DNA from: Sphingomonadales bacterium
GTDB lineage: Bacteria > Pseudomonadota > Alphaproteobacteria > Sphingomonadales > Sphingomonadaceae
Assembly: GCA_025360285.1 (NCBI GenBank)
Contig: JANYCM010000128.1
Span: forward strand, 1-18,714
Direction: 5' to 3'
Length of the DNA: 18,714 nt
Under the pieces are notes generated by a model, which worked only from the letters and a program-made list of their open reading frames with translations, searched no databases and was not told where the DNA came from. The translations under genes were made by a program, and so were the position numbers. This document shows, piece after piece, positions 5,827 through 13,093 of this stretch; position 1 is the stretch's first letter; each line of letters opens with the position of its first letter.

Positions 5827-7329
5827 ATGCCGCTGCCACCCGATCGCACCCCCGTCATCATCGGCGTCGGCGAAATCAATGACCGCCCCGCCGACCCGGC
5901 GCTGGCGCTGGAACCGCTGGCGCTGCTTGCCGAAGCGCTGCGCGCGGCCGATATTGACGCGGGCGGCGGCTTCCTCAACCAGCTGGATTCGCTTGATATT
6001 ATCCATATGATCAGCTGGCGCTATGACCGTGTGGCGCAGCGGCTGACCGAGCGGTTGGGCGTCAATCCGGCCCGCGCCGTCTATGGCCAGGTCGGCGGTG
6101 AAACCGCGACGACGCGCATCCACGAAGCCGCGCTGCGCATCATGAACGGCAACAGCCTGGTCGCCGCGGTGTGCGGCGGGGAGGCGGCCAACGCCGTCGC
6201 CAAGGCCAAGGCAGCGGGGATCGACCTGCCCTGGACGCCGCCGGCGGCCACGCCTGAAAACCCCATCGTCCCCAGCGACCATGTCACAGCGATGGCGATG
6301 CGCCACGGCATTTTCCAGCCCGTCCATATCTATCCGCTGTATGAAAATGCCACCACCGCCGCCTGGGGGCTGACGCCGGCGGAGGCGCTGGCGGAAAGCG
6401 GCCAAGCCTATGCAATGATTTCGGAAATTGCTGCCGCCAACCCTCATGCGTGGGGCCGCAAGGCGTTTTCGGCCGCCGAAATCACCACGCCGAGCGCCGA
6501 CAATCGCCTGATCGCCTGGCCCTATACCAAGCGCATGGTCGCCAACAACACCGTCAACCAGGCCGGGGCGGTGCTGATGACAACCCTCGCCCTGGCACGG
6601 GCTGCGGGTATCGCCGAGGACCGGATCATCCATATCCATGGCGGTGCTGCTGCCGCCGAGCCGATGGATTATCTCACCCGCGACCAATATCATCATTCGG
6701 TGGCGCAGGACGCCGTGCTCGCCCAGGCGATGCGCATCGCCCCACAAGGTTTTGACCGGGTTGAACTTTATTCCTGTTTCCCGACGGTGCCGAAGATGGC
6801 GCGGCGCACCCTGGGGCTGGCGGCGGACCGGCCATTCAGCGTGACCGGCGGGCTCAGCTTTGCCGGCGCCGGGCTCAACTGCTATATGTTGCAGTCAACC
6901 TGCGCTATGGTGCGGTCGCTGCGCGATCAGCCGGCGGCGCGCGCGCTGCTCTACGGTCAAGGCGGCTATGTCACCAAGCATCACGCGCTGGTCATCGGCA
7001 GTGAAGCGGCCGATCCGGCCAGCCTGATGCTCCCCAAGGATGTCCAGGACGCTGCCGAAGCCGTGCGCGCGCCGGTGCCAGCGCTCGATCTGGCGTACGC
7101 CGGGCCGGCGACACTGGAGACCTTCAGCATCGTCTATGACCGTGACGGCGCGCCCTCTCATGGCAGCATCATCGGCCGGACGCCGGACGGGGCGCGGGTA
7201 TTTGGCAAGGCGGCAGTGGCGGATACAGACATTTGTGCGGTGCTGCTGTCGCAGGATGCCTCACCGGTCGGCAGCACTGGCAGCATATCAATGGACGACG
7301 ACGGCCTGCAACGCTGGGCGCTGGCTTGA
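5827..7329 (+). CDS. Thiolase-like protein (TLP1/SCP2-thiolase-like, annotated as acetyl-CoA acetyltransferase)
   Basis: The product is 500 residues, longer than ordinary thiolases (about 390-400). The N-terminal ~400 residues follow the thiolase fold: TPVIIGVGEI start, NGNSLVAAVCGGEA (C116), ELYSCFP and TGGLSFAGAGLNCYMLQS. The last ~90 residues match the extra C-terminal domain of thiolase-like protein type 1 (ETFSIVYDRDGAPSHGSIIG). The usual nucleophilic Cys position reads QVGGETATT, and the GHP His motif is replaced by GAGLN, so classical thiolase chemistry is unlikely. It may bind acyl-CoA or work on other substrates. A strong ribosome binding site (CAGGGGGATA) lies before ATG 5827. A TTGACG at 5765-5770 could be part of its promoter. 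Naming as acetyl-CoA acetyltransferase would be automatic rather than demonstrated. Confidence 0.85.
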   Translation: MPLPPDRTPVIIGVGEINDRPADPALALEPLALLAEALRAADIDAGGGFLNQLDSLDIIHMISWRYDRVAQRLTERLGVNPARAVYGQVGGETATTRIHEAALRIMNGNSLVAAVCGGEAANAVAKAKAAGIDLPWTPPAATPENPIVPSDHVTAMAMRHGIFQPVHIYPLYENATTAAWGLTPAEALAESGQAYAMISEIAAANPHAWGRKAFSAAEITTPSADNRLIAWPYTKRMVANNTVNQAGAVLMTTLALARAAGIAEDRIIHIHGGAAAAEPMDYLTRDQYHHSVAQDAVLAQAMRIAPQGFDRVELYSCFPTVPKMARRTLGLAADRPFSVTGGLSFAGAGLNCYMLQSTCAMVRSLRDQPAARALLYGQGGYVTKHHALVIGSEAADPASLMLPKDVQDAAEAVRAPVPALDLAYAGPATLETFSIVYDRDGAPSHGSIIGRTPDGARVFGKAAVADTDICAVLLSQDASPVGSTGSISMDDDGLQRWALA

Positions 7330-7677
7330 TCCAGACTCAGCCTTACCAATATTTAAACCTATTGGTGCATAAAAACTTCATAACAAAATCGTTACGTAAG
7401 GTTTTCAGTCTTATTGCGAGCTCTTTAGGATATTTTGGACAAGCACTGGTGGCCAATAGAGTGTTTATTACGACCAGATTGCTTTAAATTATACCGATTG
7501 CATGTCTGGCGGGCTGGCAAGTGGCGGCCGTGCGAAAAATCTTTCAATGTCCGCCGCTACTTCTTTATGCGAGCATTATTATTGCTCCATTCCGCCGCAT
7601 TGCGGCCAGCGATGCCGGCACTACAGAAAAAGCCCTGCACCGCACATCGTCGGCGATGCGCAACAGGGAGAATGGCA
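7330..7677. other. AT-rich gene-free region upstream of the porin gene
   Basis: These 348 bp hold no supportable gene and are clearly richer in A/T than the flanks, especially 7340-7500. Visible structures are: an inverted repeat accaata-N8-tattggt (7345-7351 and 7360-7366); a TTACGTAA palindrome (7392-7399) inside a wider imperfect palindrome aaaatcg...ggtttt; a possible promoter TTGGAC (7435-7440), 16 bases, TAGAGT (7457-7462); and a small hairpin catcg-tcgg-cgatg (7645-7658) just before the ribosome binding site. The porin frame is open back to 7435, but that translation has no signal peptide and is not credible as coding. Confidence 0.5.
7392..7399. promoter_or_regulatory. Candidate operator palindrome TTACGTAA
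   Basis: A perfect 8-bp palindrome lies in a wider imperfect one (7386-7405, aaatcgttacgtaaggtttt) within the AT-rich leader of the porin gene. The binding protein, if any, is unknown. Confidence 0.25.
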
Positions 7678-9318
7678 ATGCGAAAGCAGATGGTGGGCAG
7701 CCTTGCGCTTGCCCTGGGATTTATGGTGGTGACGCCAGTGGCAGCGCAGGAAGCACCGGCCGCAACAAGCAACGAACCGGCGACGGTCACCCCCGTCTGC
7801 ACAAAGACCAGCGACCCCTACAAGGATTTTGGCTGCCTCGACACGGCGCTGGGCACCGGTTTTTTTGAACGGCTCGGAAATTATTACAAGCTGGAATGGG
7901 GCAAATCCGGGGCGCCCAGTGATCCCAATGCGCCGCCGTCTCGGCGCGCCGATTGGGCGCCGGCCCCGCAAACGACGCCGCCGATGCCCTTCACCGAATG
8001 GCCCTATGGCGGCACCACCTCGCTCGGCGTGACACGAACGGCCAGCATCGACAGCCCCTTGATGAGTGCTCTGGCCAACACCGGCCTCGGCCATGCCCTG
8101 CAAAATTCGGGCATCCAGATCTATGGCTGGATCGACGGCGGCATCAATATTAGCAGCAACGTTGTCCGGCCGGGCGGCAATGCGCCGATTTCCTATGTCT
8201 ACACGCCCAATACCGTCCAGCTTGACCAGGCCGTCGTCTATGTCGAACGCCTGCCCGACACCGTGCAGGTCGATCATGTCGATTGGGGGTTTCGGGTTTC
8301 AGGTATCTATGGCGAAAATTATCGCTACACGACCTCGTTCGGGCTGGTGAGCAACCAATATCTCGGCAAAAACAAGGTCTATGGCTATGATTTCCCGATG
8401 GTGTACGCGGAGTTGTTCATCCCCAAGATCGCCCAGGGCCTTTTGATCCGCGTCGGCCGCTTTATCGCCCTACCTGATATTGAGGCGCAGCTTGGCCCGA
8501 ACAACTATATGTACACCCATTCTCTGACCTATGGGTATGATAACTATACCAATACCGGCATCCAGACGACGCTCGCGCTTACCAAGAACGTCTTCCTGCA
8601 ACTGGGCGTGACGGCAGGTTCAGATACGGCGATCTGGAATCTGGGCAAGCGCGTCGTCAACCCCTATCCCAATCCGCTGTATCCGGATGCGACGTTCAAG
8701 AAGGATCCGGGCGCACGACCCTCATTTACCGCCTGTCTGCGCATCACCTGGAACGACGGCAAGGATGCGATCTACCCCTGCGCCGATGCCATCAACAATG
8801 GCGAATGGGGCTACAACAATCTGCAATGGTATGGCTTCACTTACTACCATAAGTTCAATGACAAATGGCATTTGTCCTATGAATTCTACCATTTGCACCA
8901 GCGCGACGTCCCCAATGCGCTGAATCCGGTGGTGCAGGACGCCTATGCCAATGGCGGCACGCCGTTTTCACCGCAGTTCATCGCCAATAACGCGCCGAAC
9001 CGGGCGATTTGCAACGATGCGGCCATGCTGAAATGCACGGCTTCGGCGGTTGGCACTGTCGCCTACATCAACTATTCACCCAATGCGCTCAATAACTTCG
9101 TCTTCCGTCCCGAATTCTACAGCGACGCCCAGGGGCAGCGCACTGGCACCAAGGCCAACTACATCGATTTCTCAGTGGCCTGGCAGCATTGGTTCTCGCC
9201 CCAGGTCGAGGTGCGGCCCGAATTCGGTTATTATCACTCCTATGGCGCCGCCGCCTTTGATGCCGGCACACGCAACTATACCTGGATTGGGGCAGCCGAT
9301 CTGCTGGTGCACTTCTAG
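7678..9318 (+). CDS. Outer-membrane beta-barrel protein, Bbp2/OmpL-like porin
   Basis: The product is 546 residues. The N-terminal signal peptide MRKQMVGSLALALGFMVVTP ends near VAAQ (about residue 23). After a Pro-rich segment the mature protein alternates aromatic and polar residues as in beta-barrels: IYGWIDGGINISSN, VYVERLPDTVQVDHVDWGF, RVSGIYGENYRYTTSFGLV, LIRVGRFIALPDIEAQLGPN and YTHSLTYGYDNYTNTGIQTT. The chain ends in DLLVHF, with the terminal Phe used by the BAM machinery. These segments fit the putative beta-barrel porin-2 (OmpL-like) family. ATG 7678 is chosen because GGGAG (7666-7670) is 7 bases upstream; ATG 7672 is too close. The transported substrate is unknown. Long AT-rich leader suggests regulation, and a strong hairpin follows the stop. 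Confidence 0.85.
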   Translation: MRKQMVGSLALALGFMVVTPVAAQEAPAATSNEPATVTPVCTKTSDPYKDFGCLDTALGTGFFERLGNYYKLEWGKSGAPSDPNAPPSRRADWAPAPQTTPPMPFTEWPYGGTTSLGVTRTASIDSPLMSALANTGLGHALQNSGIQIYGWIDGGINISSNVVRPGGNAPISYVYTPNTVQLDQAVVYVERLPDTVQVDHVDWGFRVSGIYGENYRYTTSFGLVSNQYLGKNKVYGYDFPMVYAELFIPKIAQGLLIRVGRFIALPDIEAQLGPNNYMYTHSLTYGYDNYTNTGIQTTLALTKNVFLQLGVTAGSDTAIWNLGKRVVNPYPNPLYPDATFKKDPGARPSFTACLRITWNDGKDAIYPCADAINNGEWGYNNLQWYGFTYYHKFNDKWHLSYEFYHLHQRDVPNALNPVVQDAYANGGTPFSPQFIANNAPNRAICNDAAMLKCTASAVGTVAYINYSPNALNNFVFRPEFYSDAQGQRTGTKANYIDFSVAWQHWFSPQVEVRPEFGYYHSYGAAAFDAGTRNYTWIGAADLLVHF

Positions 9319-9325
9319 CTTGAAC

Positions 9326-9363
9326 ACCAGGGGGCCGGTGCCACGGCGCCGGCCTCGCCTGGT
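9326..9363. terminator. GC-rich hairpin between convergent genes (likely bidirectional terminator)
   Basis: An inner stem pairs GGCCGGTGC (9333-9341) with its partner at 9346-9354 around loop CACG, and an outer stem pairs ACCAGG (9326-9331) with CCTGGT (9358-9363). It fills the 44-bp gap between the porin stop and the methyltransferase stop. There is no T-run, so it may act only in part or as a 3'-end protector. Confidence 0.55.
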
Positions 9364-10172
9364 CAGGCCAGCGGCTCAATCTGGCCCAGCGCCTCGTATA
9401 GCAAGACGGCGGTGGCCACGGCGACATTCAGACTGTCAGCCGTCCCCTTCATCGGCAATCTGACCAGCGTATCGCAGACCGCTGCATAGGACGGCGGCAG
9501 GCCGGATTGTTCGTTGCCCATGAACAGGAAGCTCGGGGGCGCAAAGCGGTGAGCGCGGTAATCGATGGTGTGTCCCGCCAGCGCCGCGCCAACCAGTTCG
9601 CCAGGCCCCGCTCGCAGCCAGGTGAAAAATTCCGGTCCGCTGACCTGTGCCACGGCCCGGGTGAACAGCCCGCCCATCGAGGCGCGCCCCGCTTCCAGGC
9701 TGAATGGATCGCAGCATTGGTCGAGCAGGATGATGCCGCCGGCACCGGTGGCGTCACAGGTCCGCAGCATGGTGCCCAGATTGCCCGGATCCTTTAGGTT
9801 TTCAGCGACGACCCAAAGTTTGGCCGACGATCGATCGATGTGTTCAAGCCCGGTATCCGGGATCGCATAGGCCCCCGCCACCGCACCGGGATTGTCCTTC
9901 CCCGTCAGCCGGTGCAGCAGGTCCCGGCTGCTGCGAATGACCATGCCGCGTGCCGTCTCGGTGGCGGCAATCAGCGCCTGGGTCAGCGGATGCGCCTCGG
10001 CATCGGCGGCAAAGATCAGGTAGCGCGGCACGTGGCCGCTGTGCAGCGCCTCGGTGCAGACTCGCAGCCCTTCGGCAAGGAACAGGCCTTCCGCCTTGCG
10101 GCCCTTTTTTTCCGTCAGAGACTTCAAGGATTTGAAGACCGGATTGGCCGGGCTGGTGATGTCGGTGATCAT
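9363..10172 (-). CDS. TrmH/SpoU-family RNA 2'-O-methyltransferase
   Basis: The 269-residue protein starts MITDITSPANPVFKSLKSL, typical of this family. Residues ~1-100 form the N-terminal RNA-substrate-binding domain (KKGRKAEGLFLAEG), and ~115-269 the SPOUT knot. Motif 1 is ENLKDPGNLGTMLRT (124-138, N131 and R137), motif 2 FLFMGNEQSGL (215-225, E221), and motif 3 LPMKGTADSLNVAVATA (239-255, S247 and N249). These residues bind S-adenosylmethionine and catalyse 2'-O-methylation of a ribose in rRNA or tRNA; the target base cannot be told from sequence. It lies 7 bp downstream of the glycosylase gene on the same strand, so the two are probably cotranscribed. The upstream extension of the frame overlaps the glycosylase gene and is not used. 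Confidence 0.92.
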   Translation of the reverse strand: MITDITSPANPVFKSLKSLTEKKGRKAEGLFLAEGLRVCTEALHSGHVPRYLIFAADAEAHPLTQALIAATETARGMVIRSSRDLLHRLTGKDNPGAVAGAYAIPDTGLEHIDRSSAKLWVVAENLKDPGNLGTMLRTCDATGAGGIILLDQCCDPFSLEAGRASMGGLFTRAVAQVSGPEFFTWLRAGPGELVGAALAGHTIDYRAHRFAPPSFLFMGNEQSGLPPSYAAVCDTLVRLPMKGTADSLNVAVATAVLLYEALGQIEPLA

Positions 10173-10179
10173 CGCCGGC

Positions 10180-10806
10180 CTAAAGTGCGACGATGTTGTA
10201 ATGGTGCCAGAGGAACACCGCGAGCGCGCCGCGGTGCGGCCGCCAGGGTTCGACCAGCAGGCGCGTCTGTTTCTCGGTCGGGCGGCTGTCCAGCCCCATG
10301 ATCTTGCCGAGCTGGATTTGCACCGCCAGATCGCCGGCCGGGAACACATCCGGCCGGCCTTCGGCGAACAGCAGATAGATTTCGGCACTCCAGCGGCCGA
10401 TGCCCTTGATCGCCGTCAGCGCCACGATAGCCGCCTCGTCATCGGCAGGCAGGGCCGCAAAATCGATATGGCCGCCGGCGATGGCGGCGGCCAGGCCATG
10501 GACATAGCTGGCCTTTTGTCCCGACAGGCCGGCACTCCGCAGCGTCTCCACTGGGGTTGCCGCGACACGGGCGAAATCATCCATGTCACCGCCGCAGGCG
10601 CTTTCCAGCTTCGCCCAGATGCTCGCCGCCGCCTTGACGCTGACTTGCTGGCCGACGATGGCCCGCATCATGGTTGCGGCACCGCGCGGCCGGCCGCGGG
10701 GTTCGGGATAGCCGACCTGGACGAGCGCCGCCGCCAGATTGGGCTCAATGCTGGCGACATGATCGAGCGCGGTGCGCAGTTGGTCGGCGGTGAGGGACAT
10801 GGCCAC
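10180..10806 (-). CDS. AlkA-type DNA-3-methyladenine glycosylase II
   Basis: The 208-residue protein is an HhH-GPD base excision glycosylase that removes alkylated purines from DNA. The helix-hairpin-helix reads LTAIKGIGRWSAEIYLLF (130-147), and the catalytic Asp is D159 in VFPAGDLAV. The region AIVGQQVSVKAAASIW (49-64) is also typical. It is about the length of the short alphaproteobacterial form, with no N-terminal Ada-like domain. Start can be ATG 10806 or ATG 10800; no clear ribosome binding site decides. A methyltransferase gene follows 7 bp later, and a histidine kinase gene is divergent with 79 bp between, containing a stem-loop. Confidence 0.92.
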   Translation of the reverse strand: MAMSLTADQLRTALDHVASIEPNLAAALVQVGYPEPRGRPRGAATMMRAIVGQQVSVKAAASIWAKLESACGGDMDDFARVAATPVETLRSAGLSGQKASYVHGLAAAIAGGHIDFAALPADDEAAIVALTAIKGIGRWSAEIYLLFAEGRPDVFPAGDLAVQIQLGKIMGLDSRPTEKQTRLLVEPWRPHRGALAVFLWHHYNIVAL

Positions 10807-10836
10807 TGGTTACGGCGCGCCGCCGCGCCTGACCAG
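10806..10836. promoter_or_regulatory. Two-step stem-loop in the divergent alkA/histidine kinase promoter region
   Basis: CTGGT (10806-10810) pairs with ACCAG (10832-10836), and inside it GGCGCG (10814-10819) pairs with CGCGCC (10824-10829) around CCGC. As DNA it could be an operator for either divergent gene; as RNA it would occlude the glycosylase start. No role is proven. Confidence 0.35.
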
Positions 10837-10885
10837 ACCCCAGGGGGTGCGAAGCTGGCGGAAATCGGCTAGCGTCATCTGACAG

Positions 10886-12058
10886 ATGCTTCAAAATCCG
10901 CGCCAGCAAGGGTTTTTCCACGACAAGAACCGCGCCTTCTGGATCCTCCAGGGCGGCGGCTGGGTGGCCTATCTGCTGCTGCGCGCCCTGTCGGGCCTGG
11001 CCAATTCGATGGGCGTCGCCTTCATCCTGCCCGCCGTCATCGTGACGGCGACAGGCTTCTCGCTCACCCTGTTGATGGCAGCGGCCTATCGCCGGATCAT
11101 CGTGATGAAGCCCGTTTATGTCTGGACCCTGTCGCTGCTGATTCTCGCCGGCGCCTCGGCGCTGTTTTCGGTGCTGGAGGTCTGGGCCCACGCCACTTTC
11201 TATCAACCCGGCTGGAAACCCCAGGGCATTGAATTCCTTGGCGCCATCCTGCTCGATTTCTCGGTACTCGGTGCCTGGTCGGGGCTGTATTATGGCATCA
11301 ACTATTATCTGCTGCTCGCCGAGCAATCGGAACGCATGGTCAATGTCGCGCGCCAGGCCAATTCGGCGCAACTGGAGATGTTGCGCTATCAGCTTAACCC
11401 GCATTTCCTGTTCAACACCTTGAATTCCATATCGACGCTGGTGCTGCTCAAACAGACTGAGCGCGCCAATGCCATGCTGTCGCGGCTGGCGTCGTTCCTG
11501 CGCTACAGTCTGGTTGGCGAACGCGAAGGCCTGGCGACGGTGGCGCAGGAGGCCGAGGCGTTGAAGCTGTATCTCGATATCGAACGCACACGCTTCGAGG
11601 CCCGGTTGCGCACGCGTTTTGATATTGCCCCCGATGTCATGGAGGCGCGGTTGCCGTCGCTGCTGCTGCAACCGATCGTGGAAAACGCCATCAAATATGC
11701 GGTAACCCCGAGCGAGGACGGCGCCGATATCCTGATCGATGCCCGGCGCATGGACGATCGGCTGGTCATCACTGTTGCCGATACCGGCCCCGGTTTGCAG
11801 GGCGCCCCGAGCGCGGGCGGGGACCCGGTGCCGGGCGGCACGCAAGTCGGCATGGCCAATATCCGCGAACGGCTGGTGCAGGCCTATGGCGACGATCATC
11901 GCTTCGAACTTGCCGAAAACAGCCCGAAAGGCTTGATTGTGCTGATCGACATTCCATATCAGACTGAAAATATTGTCACGGCGACCGGGGGCGAGAGCCG
12001 GGGCAGTGAGAGACCGGGGGCGCCGATGCCGATGCCGCAGACACTTGCGGCACAGTAG
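10886..12058 (+). CDS. LytS/YehU-type sensor histidine kinase (His_kinase family)
   Basis: The 390-residue protein has four predicted membrane segments (about 20-38, 45-68, 80-100, 118-145) with little periplasmic loop. The phosphoacceptor box QLNPHFLFNTLNS follows, with H173. The ATPase part shows PIVENAIKYAV (N box), ADTGPGLQG and QVGMANIRERL. Membrane-embedded sensing is inferred from the lack of an extracytoplasmic domain. A Gly/Pro-rich tail of about 35 residues after IDIPYQTENI has no clear function. It probably phosphorylates the LytTR regulator encoded 15 bp downstream; both likely form one operon. The signal is unknown. No strong ribosome binding site is seen before ATG 10886. Confidence 0.92.
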   Translation: MLQNPRQQGFFHDKNRAFWILQGGGWVAYLLLRALSGLANSMGVAFILPAVIVTATGFSLTLLMAAAYRRIIVMKPVYVWTLSLLILAGASALFSVLEVWAHATFYQPGWKPQGIEFLGAILLDFSVLGAWSGLYYGINYYLLLAEQSERMVNVARQANSAQLEMLRYQLNPHFLFNTLNSISTLVLLKQTERANAMLSRLASFLRYSLVGEREGLATVAQEAEALKLYLDIERTRFEARLRTRFDIAPDVMEARLPSLLLQPIVENAIKYAVTPSEDGADILIDARRMDDRLVITVADTGPGLQGAPSAGGDPVPGGTQVGMANIRERLVQAYGDDHRFELAENSPKGLIVLIDIPYQTENIVTATGGESRGSERPGAPMPMPQTLAAQ

Positions 12059-12073
12059 GAAAGCGCTGATTTC

Positions 12074-12874
12074 ATGGCCATTCGCACCATTATCGTCGAC
12101 GATGAGCCGCTGGCCATCCAGGGCCTTGAACTGCGCTTGCAGGCGTTTGACGATGTCGAGATCATTGAACGCTGCGCCAATGGCCGCGAAGCGATTCGCG
12201 CCATCAAGACGCTGAAACCCGATCTGGTGTTTCTGGATATCCAGATGCCGGGTTTTGATGGCTTTTCGGTGGTTGCCGGGCTGGCCGATATCGAACCGCC
12301 GCTCTTTGTCTTTGTCACTGCCTTTGGCCAGCATGCCCTGAAGGCGTTCGAAGCCCAGGCGGTCGACTATCTGATGAAGCCGGTTGAAGAGGAACGCCTG
12401 GCGGTGACCATCGACCGGGTGCGCCAGCGGCTAACCGAAAAGCGCAGTTGCGAAGACAGCGAGCGCCTGAAGGAAATCCTGACCGAAGTGGCACCCGATT
12501 CGATGCCCGATGATCTGGCCGGGGATGGCGATGCGCCGGCCGCCAATCGTTATGAGAAGATTTTGAACATCAAGGATCGTGGCCAGATTTTCCGGGTCGA
12601 TGTCGGCGAAATCGAGCGCATCGATGCCGCCGGTGACTATATGTGCATCTATACCGCCGACCAGACGCTGATCCTGCGCGAGACGATGAAGGACCTGGAA
12701 AAACGCCTCGACCCGCGCAAGTTCCAGCGCATCCACCGCTCGACGATCGTCAACCTCGACAATATCAAGAGCGTCAAGCCGCACACCAATGGCGAATGCT
12801 TCCTGGTGCTGGGCTCCAACACCCAGGTCAAGGTTAGCCGCAGCTATCGGGAGGTGGTGGCGCGCTTCCTCTAG
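12074..12874 (+). CDS. LytTR-family response regulator
   Basis: The 266-residue protein has an N-terminal receiver domain (1-120) with acidic pair in IIVDDEP, phosphoacceptor D55 in LVFLDIQMPG, Thr in FVFVTAFGQ and Lys in DYLMKPVEE. A linker of about 40 residues follows, then a LytTR DNA-binding domain (about 160-264: ILNIKDRGQIFRVDVGEIER, DYMCIYTADQTLILRETMKD, FQRIHRSTIVNLDNIKS, VKVSRSYREVV). LytTR proteins bind short direct repeats and usually regulate envelope or secreted functions. It directly follows its partner kinase; AGGAAAG (12057-12063) overlaps the kinase stop. Target genes are not evident nearby. Confidence 0.95.
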   Translation: MAIRTIIVDDEPLAIQGLELRLQAFDDVEIIERCANGREAIRAIKTLKPDLVFLDIQMPGFDGFSVVAGLADIEPPLFVFVTAFGQHALKAFEAQAVDYLMKPVEEERLAVTIDRVRQRLTEKRSCEDSERLKEILTEVAPDSMPDDLAGDGDAPAANRYEKILNIKDRGQIFRVDVGEIERIDAAGDYMCIYTADQTLILRETMKDLEKRLDPRKFQRIHRSTIVNLDNIKSVKPHTNGECFLVLGSNTQVKVSRSYREVVARFL

Positions 12875-13093
12875 GGTTTGAATCTGAGTCTGAGGCGTAA
12901 TTTTACGGCGTTAAAACCCCAGAAAACGTCAGATTATTCACTTATTTTCCTTATTTTCCTGTTTCGGCCGATTTTTCGTGCCTGTAGCAGCCCTTGCCAA
13001 GGCCACCTGCCGCCATGATCGATATACCGATGTCAAAGAGCGATCGTCGCCCGGTGAATAGCCTGTTTCGCCCATGTAGGACAGCTCTTCTCA
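12875..13093. other. Intergenic region with AT-rich core and short repeats, between convergent genes
   Basis: The 219 bp hold no gene I can support. TCTGAG is doubled at 12883-12894, CGTAA-tt-TTACG is a short palindrome (12896-12907), and TTATTTTCC is doubled at 12942-12959. The last could end transcription of the regulator gene but lacks a matching GC stem. Confidence 0.4.

Noticed and set aside
5635..6747. Minus-strand open frame (about 370 codons) opposite the thiolase-like gene
   Set aside because: It crosses two real plus-strand genes and shows no recognisable domain.
7435..7677. N-terminal extension of the porin frame by 81 codons
   Set aside because: It lacks a signal peptide at its start and lies in AT-rich leader DNA, while a typical signal peptide with ribosome binding site begins at 7678.
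10745..12334. Long minus-strand open frame (about 529 codons) opposite the histidine kinase
   Set aside because: It lies antisense to a convincing kinase and spans into two other genes; composition is typical of shadows.
12896..12907. CGTAA-tt-TTACG as a terminator
   Set aside because: Stem is only five A/T-containing pairs with a two-base loop and no following T-run, too weak for an intrinsic terminator.
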